A stretch of DNA of 11,933 nucleotides, from contig JAGAZG010000244.1 of assembly GCA_017940105.1 (NCBI GenBank), positions 1 through 11,933 of the forward strand. The letters run 5' to 3'. Source of the stretch: Mailhella sp. (GTDB lineage: Bacteria > Desulfobacterota > Desulfovibrionia > Desulfovibrionales > Desulfovibrionaceae). The notes beneath the pieces were generated by a model. It worked only from the letters and a program-made list of their open reading frames with translations, made no database searches and was not told where the DNA came from. Numbering within the stretch: the stretch's first letter is position 1; each line of letters begins with the position of its first letter. The translations under genes were made by a program, and so were the position numbers. Shown here one piece after another: positions 6,588-11,933 of this stretch.

Positions 6588-8020
6588 GCCCTGCGGGAAG
6601 GAACTTTCCTTTAAAAAACGAAGGCGAATCGCTTGAAAAAGCGGCCCTTGCAGCCATGACCCGTGCCCGTGCAACGCTGGTGCTGGAACATCCGTTTTTC
6701 GGTTCTGTCGCTTTGCGCATGACCCTTGCCTGTGATAAAGAATGCGCCGACCTGTGGGCAGACGGGCGCACGCTCGCCTGCAATCCCGCTTATGCGTCGT
6801 CGCTTCCCGAAAACAAGCTGGTGGCGGCGCTGGCCCATGAGGTGCTGCACATTGCCCTCGGCCATCACGTGCGCAGAGGGGGGCGTAACGAAAGGCTGTG
6901 GAACAGGGCCTGCGACTTTGCCGTCAACGCCATACTGGCGGAGGCAGGATTCTCGCTGCCGGACGGCGCTCCATGGCGGCAGGAATACGCGGGCAAAAGC
7001 GCAGATGACATTTATGCGTGGCTGGCTCGCCTTCAGGATGACGAAAGCCACGGGGCAGCTACGGAAAGCAAAGAGGGTGAAGAAAGCAGCGCAGATGCCG
7101 ACGGCAGCGGAAGCCTTGGCGGGGAAGAGGGGCAGGAAAACGAGAGCCGCGGGGCTTCCCGCCCACGCGAAGGCAAAGATTTGGGCGGAGAGCAAGGCGG
7201 TCATGGGACACGGTTTTCAGAAGCAGCGCAGGGGCCTGAACGCGATGCGGAGCATGATTTTTCAGGGGAAGTGCGCGATCATCCCCTGCTGAGCAGCCGC
7301 AATGGAAGTTCAGGCAAGGCCCGGGCCGGGCAGGAATCCGACATTGCCATGGTGCAGGCGATGCAGGAAGCCCTGCGCATGGGCGACATGCCCGCAGGCC
7401 TGGCCCGCATGGTCCGCAGCCGCGTGCGCGCCATGCTGGACTGGCGTCAGATCCTGGCACGCTTCATAGAAAACTGTTCCGACAGCGACTATTCATGGAC
7501 GCAGCCTGACAGGCGCTATATCCACCAGGGGCTGTACCTGCCCTCACGCAGGGAAGCAAAACTCCCGGAGATAGTGCTTGCGGTGGACTGCTCAGGCTCG
7601 GTGGATGCGCCGATGCTTGAGCGTTTCTGCGCCGAACTTTCCGGCATACTCGAAACCTGCGAGACAACGCTGACCGTGCTTTATCATGACATGCATGTGA
7701 ACAGGCACGACGTGTTCACGCGCCAGGACATGCCTTTCACGCCACTGCCCGTTGGCGGCGGAGGCACGGATTTCAGGCCCGTGCCTGAATACATAGAGGA
7801 ACTGGGCGTGAAACCGGCATGCCTTTTGTGGTTCACCGACCTGGAATGCGACCGTTTTCCTGAAGAGCCGGCATATCCAGTGCTGTGGATAACGCCTGAA
7901 GGGGCGCGCATGGTTCCCCCTTTTGGAGAAATGCTGGAAATTCCCCTGGCGATGCCAGAGCCTGGAGGCCGTTCGCATAAGGGTAAGATTGGTCCTTTTC
8001 CGGGAAGGTTTAATTTTTGA
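6584..8020 (+). CDS. Putative metallopeptidase-VWA fusion protein (DUF2201-like), MoxR partner
   Basis: The 478-residue protein has two recognisable parts. The N-terminal domain (about 15-150) carries HEVLHIALGH at 85-94, a zinc-peptidase-like HExxH with a third histidine, as in the putative metallopeptidase domain of DUF2201 proteins. A low-complexity acidic and glycine-rich linker spans about 150-250. The C-terminal VWA-like domain (about 325-470) has a complete MIDAS metal site: D335-C-S337-G-S339, T395 in GGGGTD, and D419 in WFTD. MIDAS sites bind Mg2+ or Mn2+ and mediate protein contacts. The start ATG overlaps the ATPase stop codon (ATGA), which indicates translational coupling and equal expression. 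The frame is open upstream to 6431, but that would extend far into the ATPase gene. The protein is cytoplasmic by lack of a signal. Whether it hydrolyses peptides is unknown. Confidence 0.85.
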   Translation: MSPAGRNFPLKNEGESLEKAALAAMTRARATLVLEHPFFGSVALRMTLACDKECADLWADGRTLACNPAYASSLPENKLVAALAHEVLHIALGHHVRRGGRNERLWNRACDFAVNAILAEAGFSLPDGAPWRQEYAGKSADDIYAWLARLQDDESHGAATESKEGEESSADADGSGSLGGEEGQENESRGASRPREGKDLGGEQGGHGTRFSEAAQGPERDAEHDFSGEVRDHPLLSSRNGSSGKARAGQESDIAMVQAMQEALRMGDMPAGLARMVRSRVRAMLDWRQILARFIENCSDSDYSWTQPDRRYIHQGLYLPSRREAKLPEIVLAVDCSGSVDAPMLERFCAELSGILETCETTLTVLYHDMHVNRHDVFTRQDMPFTPLPVGGGGTDFRPVPEYIEELGVKPACLLWFTDLECDRFPEEPAYPVLWITPEGARMVPPFGEMLEIPLAMPEPGGRSHKGKIGPFPGRFNF

Positions 8021-8031
8021 AGGAGCCGCAT

Positions 8032-8526
8032 ATGAATATAGAATGGAAGATAACAAAAAAGCGCGGAAACCTGCGTCCGGTGCTGACCTACTGCGTGACG
8101 CTTGAAGAATTCGAAAAAGAACTTGCGCTGCCGCCTTTGCGCGTGAGCTCAACCATCCCGGAACCGCAGGATTCCTGGCAGGAGTACTGCTATCCGGGCC
8201 AGATGGAGCGAGCCGAAGGCAACGAACCTTCTGCCTTTTATGAACTGGAATCGCCATCGCACAGGGGCAAAAGCTGGCCGCAGACCCTGCGCCTGCCCTG
8301 GCGCGAGGGCAACGCCTACCCTGAAGTGGAGGAGTCCTTTCAAAATTTTCGCAGCGAGTTTGAAAAAATGCTGCGACAGGCCTATGCCAGCGCACCCATG
8401 AATGAAGAGCGCAGCCTTTCATCCAGCAATGCTGTTCGCGCGCATGTTGCGCCGGGCGTGGCGGCGGCTCGTTTTTTGCGCATGGCCGGACGTTCTGCCA
8501 TTAAGCCCGAAGAAACGGCGCAGTAG
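8032..8526 (+). CDS. Unrecognised 164-residue protein, third gene of the moxR-VWA operon
   Basis: I do not recognise this family. The protein starts MNIEWKITKK, has no signal peptide or membrane segment, and is rich in glutamate, arginine and proline. A tryptophan- and proline-containing middle (SWQEYCYPG at 48-56, SWPQTLRLPW at 81-90) is followed by a helical, charged segment around 98-118 and a likely disordered tail. The start is firm: AAGGAG at 8020-8025 sits six bases before ATG 8032, just 11 bases after the VWA stop. The spacing and shared terminator place it in the operon, so an accessory or substrate role for the ATPase-VWA pair is plausible but only inferred. Confidence 0.75.
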   Translation: MNIEWKITKKRGNLRPVLTYCVTLEEFEKELALPPLRVSSTIPEPQDSWQEYCYPGQMERAEGNEPSAFYELESPSHRGKSWPQTLRLPWREGNAYPEVEESFQNFRSEFEKMLRQAYASAPMNEERSLSSSNAVRAHVAPGVAAARFLRMAGRSAIKPEETAQ

Positions 8527-8551
8527 CCGCGTTCCTGCCATGATTCCGGAG

Positions 8552-8593
8552 ACGGACGCATCCTTTTCTGACGGGCAGGATGCCGTTTTTTTT
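8552..8593 (+). terminator. Probable terminator of the moxR-VWA operon
   Basis: GCATCC at 8558-8563 pairs with GGATGC at 8578-8583, and outer ACG/CGT bases extend the stem across a 3-base bulge. Eight T's follow at 8586-8593. It lies about 25 bases after the last gene of the operon and ahead of the convergent purF stop. No matching signal for leftward transcripts was seen here. Confidence 0.6.
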
Positions 8594-8648
8594 GCGATGC
8601 AGTCCAGGCGTCGTGCCCGTCTGTATAGAATTATTCCTGGCCCGGGAG

Positions 8649-10046
8649 TCAGTCCTGAAGAATATTTCCCGGATGCCGGCATGATGATGCCGGCACCCTC
8701 GTCGGATATTCTCCCGTAAAGCATGCGGTGCAGTAATGATCCGGCTCAGAAACTGAGCTGAGCAGTCCGTCAAGCGAAAGATAGTGCAGGGAGTCCAGCC
8801 CCAGCATGTCGGCGATTTGCTGTTCATTCATTTGCGTGGCGATCAGCTCCGCAGGAGAAGGAAAATCGATGCCGTAGAAGCATGGATGCTTAACCGGAGG
8901 GCTGCTTACCCGGAAGTGCACGGCTTTCGCTCCCATTTCGCGCAGCTTGGCTACCCTTGTTCGTATGGTCGTGCCCCGGACAATGGAATCGTCCACCACG
9001 CACAGGCTTTTGCCCCGTATCATGGAGCGCACAGGGTTGATTTTGACCCTCACGCTGTACTGCCGCATGTTCTGCGAGGGCTGGATGAACGTACGGCCTA
9101 CATAATGATTGCGGATAAGCGCATGTTCGTAGGGGAGGCCTGATTCCTGAGCGGCTCCCAGCGACGCATAGACGCCGGAGTCTGGGAAAGGTATGACGCA
9201 TTCTGCGTCTGCCATGGCTTCGCGCATCATGATTTTTCCCATGAGCTTGCGGCATTGATAAACATCTTCCCCAAAAATGCAGGAATCTGGCCTGGCGAAG
9301 TACACCAGCTCAAAGATGCATTGCCGTACCGGAACGTTTGCTGGGGCAAAGAACATGCTTCTGCAGTCATGGCGGCCCGGCCCGGCGATGATCATTTCTC
9401 CCGGCCTGACTTCCCGGACGTAATCAGCCTCTAAAAGATCAAATGCGCAGCTTTCGGACGCAAAAAGGAGAGAATGCCCTGTCTTGCCTATGCTCAGCGG
9501 GTGAAAGCCGTGCGGATCGCGAACGGCAAACAAGGTCCCGTCGGCCATGATGATCAGGCTGTAAGCACCTTCCACCCTGCTGCAGGCCGAGATGATCGCC
9601 TGCGCAATGTCGCTGCCCTGCAGTGCCTTTGCTATGAGATGCACGAATATTTCGCTGTCCGACGTTGTTTGAAAAATGCATCCTTCGTCTTCCAGCATGC
9701 GCCTCAGTTCCCGGGCGTTGGTCAGATTTCCGTTATGCGCCAAAGCCAGCTGAACGCCGCCCTTGATGCGCACCAGCAAGGGCTGGGCGTTGCGTATCAG
9801 CGGCTTTCCGGCGGTGGAATAGCGCACATGCCCGATGGCTGTCCTTCCGGCAAGATGCCTGAGGTCATCTTCGCTGAACACCTCAGGAACAAGCCCCATG
9901 CCTGTATGCTGGTGAGCAATGCCGGAATGCTCGTCCCATGAGACTATGCCGGAGCTTTCCTGGCCCCTGTGCTGCAGGGCGTAAAGCCCGAAGTATGCCA
10001 GCCTTGCCGCTTCTTCAGTATCCGTGATGCCGATGATGCCGCACAT
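8649..10046 (-). CDS. purF: Amidophosphoribosyltransferase (glutamine PRPP amidotransferase)
   Basis: PurF catalyses the first committed step of purine synthesis: PRPP plus glutamine gives 5-phosphoribosylamine, glutamate and pyrophosphate. The 465-residue protein begins MCGIIGI, so Cys2 becomes the N-terminal glutaminase nucleophile after methionine removal and no propeptide is needed. HRGQESSG at 26-33, GHVRYST at 72-78, HNGNLTN at 104-110 and SDSE at 129-132 are typical of the Ntn glutaminase domain. The PRPP loop VVDDSIVRGTT spans about 350-360, and the mobile loop RNHYVGRTF 312-320. Cys243, Cys389, Cys439 and Cys442 correspond to the four [4Fe-4S] ligands of the Bacillus-type enzyme, so this is the iron-sulfur, oxygen-sensitive form. 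A GAGG sequence eight bases upstream supports the start. It lies downstream of dapL in the same direction, with a gap of 100 bases. Confidence 0.97.
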   Translation of the reverse strand: MCGIIGITDTEEAARLAYFGLYALQHRGQESSGIVSWDEHSGIAHQHTGMGLVPEVFSEDDLRHLAGRTAIGHVRYSTAGKPLIRNAQPLLVRIKGGVQLALAHNGNLTNARELRRMLEDEGCIFQTTSDSEIFVHLIAKALQGSDIAQAIISACSRVEGAYSLIIMADGTLFAVRDPHGFHPLSIGKTGHSLLFASESCAFDLLEADYVREVRPGEMIIAGPGRHDCRSMFFAPANVPVRQCIFELVYFARPDSCIFGEDVYQCRKLMGKIMMREAMADAECVIPFPDSGVYASLGAAQESGLPYEHALIRNHYVGRTFIQPSQNMRQYSVRVKINPVRSMIRGKSLCVVDDSIVRGTTIRTRVAKLREMGAKAVHFRVSSPPVKHPCFYGIDFPSPAELIATQMNEQQIADMLGLDSLHYLSLDGLLSSVSEPDHYCTACFTGEYPTRVPASSCRHPGNILQD

Positions 10047-10069
10047 GACAGAATCCTCATGTTTTTTTA

Positions 10070-10087
10070 CAGCATGTTTTCATGCTG
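10070..10087 (-). promoter_or_regulatory. Perfect dyad in the purF leader, possible operator
   Basis: CAGCATG and CATGCTG, each 7 bases, flank a four-base AAAA (minus strand) spacer. The dyad lies 24-41 bases ahead of the purF ATG and just after the candidate -10 element, so it could be an operator or an mRNA hairpin that affects initiation. It is not followed by T's in either direction, which argues against a terminator. Confidence 0.4.
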
Positions 10088-10088
10088 C

Positions 10089-10119
10089 ATTATCAGGGAT
10101 CGATTGGTCTCGCCGTCAA
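10089..10119 (-). promoter_or_regulatory. Possible purF promoter
   Basis: On the minus strand TTGACG (10119-10114) and GATAAT (10094-10089) match the consensus at 5 of 6 positions each, but the spacer is 19 bases, longer than ideal. This would start transcription next to the dyad at 10070-10087. purF might instead be read from the dapL transcript, since no terminator was seen between the two genes. Confidence 0.3.
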
Positions 10120-10146
10120 AAGCAAAAAATATCGCCCCGGAATATG

Positions 10147-11373
10147 TCAGAGCAATGATTTCAGGCGAGCCAAGGCCTTCAGGGTGTTTTCCGGCGAATT
10201 GAAAGCCGTCATGCGCACATAGCCTTCGCCGCTTGCGCCGAAGCCTGCTCCGGGCGTGCAGACGACAGCGGCGTTTTGCAGCAGAAGGTCGAAAAAGTCC
10301 CAGGAAGTCATGCCGCCTGGTGTTTTCAGCCAGACGTATGGGGAATGGATTCCGCCATAGGCGGCAAGGCCCATCAGGTCCAGTCCACGCAGCATGTTCC
10401 TGGCATTGCCGCGGTAGATGTTCAGCACATGCGCGATCTGCGCCTGCCCTGCGGGGCTGAACACTGCTTCGGCTGCGCGCTGCACGATGTATGGGCAGCC
10501 GTTATACTTGGTGCTCTGGCGGCGCAGCCACATGTCGTGCAGCGAGAGCATGGTCCCGTCATCGGCGCGTGCTTTCAGCTTTTTGGGCACTACGGTATAC
10601 GCGCATCGCATCCCGGTGAATCCGGCTGTTTTGGACAGGCTGCGAAATTCAACAGCCACTTCGTCCGCGCCTTCAATCTCAAAGATGCTTCGCGGCTGAT
10701 CAGGGTCAGAAACAAAGCATTCATAGGCCGCGTCAAAGAGCAGGAAAGCGTCGTTTTCCCTGGCGTAGGCAACCCAGCGCTCCAGTGCAGTCCTGCTGAG
10801 TACCGTTCCCGTGGGATTGTTCGGCGAGCAGAGGTAAATGACGTCCGGCCGATGTTCAGGCAGGGCGGGTTCAAAGCCGTTTTCCGCAGTGCAGGGGAGG
10901 TAGATGATGCGGCTCCAGCGGCCGTCTTTAAATTCGCCGCATCGTCCGGACATGGCGTTGGAATCGACATAGACGGGGTATACCGGGTCTGTGAGGGCAA
11001 TCACGGCATCCGTGCCGAACATCTCCTGAAAGTTGCCCACGTCGCTTTTGGCTCCGTCGCTGATGAATATTTCATCGGCGTCGAGCGCAATGCCGCGCGA
11101 GCGAAAGTCGTGCTCAAGGATGGCATCGCGCAGAAAGGCATAGCCCTGTTCCGGACCGTAGCCGCGGAACGTTTCGGAATGTCCCATTTCGTCCGCAGCC
11201 TTGTGCAGCGCTTCGATAACGGCCGGAACAAGGGGCTGGGAAACATCGCCTATGCCGAGGCTGATGATTTCTTTTTCAGGGTTGGCATGTTGAAATGCCC
11301 GTACGCGGCGGGCTATTTCGCTGAACAGGTAGCTGGATGAAAGGCTGGCATAGGCGCTGTTGATGCTGGGCAT
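10147..11373 (-). CDS. dapL: LL-diaminopimelate aminotransferase
   Basis: DapL converts tetrahydrodipicolinate and glutamate directly to LL-diaminopimelate, bypassing the acyl-intermediate steps of lysine and peptidoglycan precursor synthesis; it is known from plants, chlamydiae, and various anaerobes including Desulfovibrio. The 408-residue protein is a fold-type I PLP enzyme. SLGIGDVSQPL at 38-48 is a DapL-like substrate segment. SPNNPTGT spans 183-190, DAAY 214-217, the PLP lysine is K248 in SLSKTAGFTG, and R387 in YVRMTAF should bind the substrate carboxylate. MPSINSAY at 11373 is chosen as the start because it matches the usual DapL N-terminus and length and has GAGG eight bases upstream. 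The frame is open to 11565, but that part overlaps the Fe-S gene. Only 10 bases separate it from that gene, so the two form an operon. Confidence 0.95.
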   Translation of the reverse strand: MPSINSAYASLSSSYLFSEIARRVRAFQHANPEKEIISLGIGDVSQPLVPAVIEALHKAADEMGHSETFRGYGPEQGYAFLRDAILEHDFRSRGIALDADEIFISDGAKSDVGNFQEMFGTDAVIALTDPVYPVYVDSNAMSGRCGEFKDGRWSRIIYLPCTAENGFEPALPEHRPDVIYLCSPNNPTGTVLSRTALERWVAYARENDAFLLFDAAYECFVSDPDQPRSIFEIEGADEVAVEFRSLSKTAGFTGMRCAYTVVPKKLKARADDGTMLSLHDMWLRRQSTKYNGCPYIVQRAAEAVFSPAGQAQIAHVLNIYRGNARNMLRGLDLMGLAAYGGIHSPYVWLKTPGGMTSWDFFDLLLQNAAVVCTPGAGFGASGEGYVRMTAFNSPENTLKALARLKSLL

Positions 11374-11383
11374 GGCGTTTACC

Positions 11384-11933
11384 TCAATAGGATGGAGTGT
11401 TTTCATGAAGCGTCCAGACGCCGCAGGGGCATACGCCGGCGCATATGCCGCAGCCGATGCAGCGTTCAGGATCGGAAACATAGGCTGGTCCGGCAGCATT
11501 GCCGGTTTCGATGCGCGCAATGGCCCTTTGCGGACAGAAGCGCATGCACGTGCCGCAGTCTGCACAGCGCCTGCCCCTGTTTTTGCCTTGGCTGGTTCCG
11601 GCGCAGGCTTCGTTCTGCCAGGAGGGAGCGCGCAGGCGCATGCTGCCGCGGGCTGCCAGGGGACTCACGAAATAATCGTCGGAAATCACGTCGCTGAAAA
11701 TGCCGCAGCGCACCCATGCCGTTTGGCGGAACTCAGCCATGGATGTCCGCGCAGGAATGTGTTCGCCATTCTGCCTGGGCGTGAGCTTGCGCCATTCCCG
11801 CCAGTTCCCCAGTTCGCCGCGCAGTTCCTGCCGGCCAATGGCGGTGAGAAATCCGTCCAGGCCGCGGCTGAGAAACTCTTCGTCGTGCTTGTCCAGCTCA
11901 TGCAGGGTCGCGTCCTGTGAAGAATAGGATCCC
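11384..11933 (-). CDS. 2[4Fe-4S] ferredoxin-domain protein, 5' end outside the window
   Basis: The frame is open from the window edge to the TGA at 11386-11384, giving at least 182 residues. The C-terminal quarter is a bacterial-ferredoxin-type domain with two complete cluster motifs: CADCGTCMRFCP, and CIGCGICAGVCP just before the end. The upstream ~100 residues (with ELRGELGNWREWRK and SDDYFVSPL) are not recognised; they could be part of an oxidoreductase or an electron-transfer subunit. An internal ATG at 11740 could be read as a start for a 118-residue protein, but the coding frame continues upstream of it without a stop and in similar style, so a longer gene is preferred. It is transcribed with dapL. 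Any functional link to lysine synthesis is unproven. Confidence 0.75.
   Translation of the reverse strand, partial: GSYSSQDATLHELDKHDEEFLSRGLDGFLTAIGRQELRGELGNWREWRKLTPRQNGEHIPARTSMAEFRQTAWVRCGIFSDVISDDYFVSPLAARGSMRLRAPSWQNEACAGTSQGKNRGRRCADCGTCMRFCPQRAIARIETGNAAGPAYVSDPERCIGCGICAGVCPCGVWTLHENTPSY

Noticed and set aside
10061..10087. Hairpin upstream of purF as the dapL terminator
   Set aside because: On the minus strand the stem is followed by TAAAAAAAC, not T's, so intrinsic termination of dapL transcripts is not supported.
10276..11340. 354-residue plus-strand open frame opposite dapL
   Set aside because: It mirrors the codon pattern of dapL, matches no family I know and has no start signals; dapL is certain on the other strand.
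11374..11565. Extended N-terminus of DapL up to 11565
   Set aside because: It overlaps the Fe-S gene in another frame, is alanine-rich and unlike DapL N-termini; 11373 gives the standard length.
11925..11933. GGATCC (BamHI-type) site at the window edge as a construct or cloning boundary
   Set aside because: The Fe-S coding frame continues through it without disturbance, so it is most simply native sequence at an arbitrary cut.

Overview
The window looks like chromosomal DNA of an anaerobic Gram-negative bacterium, most likely a Desulfovibrio-type sulfate reducer. This is an inference from three things: an LL-diaminopimelate aminotransferase (DapL) of the type known from that group, an iron-sulfur form of PurF, and a 2[4Fe-4S] protein gene directly upstream of dapL. 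The signal peptides and a type I secretion (RTX) substrate fit a Gram-negative cell. No rRNA, tRNA or CRISPR array was seen.

Left part (1-3740). The first 139 bases are the end of an insertion sequence: the C-terminus of an IS1595/ISXO2-like transposase plus a terminal-repeat-like end. The rest of this part is the 3' portion of a very large RTX adhesin or exoprotein gene. It has Ig-like/VCBS-like repeats, Ca2+-binding nonapeptide arrays, an internal 70-residue duplication and an acidic C-terminal tail. The IS appears to have cut off the native 5' end. The gene is visibly more AT-rich than the genes to its right. A symmetrical terminator separates it from the convergent neighbour.

Middle (3770-5500). 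A periplasmic binding-protein-fold protein resembling PheC (cyclohexadienyl dehydratase) is transcribed leftwards from a good promoter. A secreted ankyrin-repeat protein is transcribed divergently and ends in a classic terminator.

Centre-right (5512-8593). A three-gene rightward operon follows: a MoxR-type AAA+ ATPase, a protein joining an HExxH putative metallopeptidase domain to a VWA-like MIDAS domain, and a 164-residue protein I do not recognise. The first two genes overlap by 4 bp. The operon promoter (TTGACA, 17 bp, TATCAT) carries a Fur-box-like dyad across its spacer, so iron control is a specific and testable idea. I consider this operon the most interesting system in the window.

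Right part (8649-11933), all leftwards. The order of transcription is a partial 2[4Fe-4S] cluster protein running off the window edge, then dapL (lysine/peptidoglycan precursor synthesis), then purF (first step of purine synthesis). dapL starts 10 bases after the Fe-S gene stops, so the two are almost certainly co-transcribed. purF follows a 100-bp gap that holds a candidate promoter and a perfect dyad.
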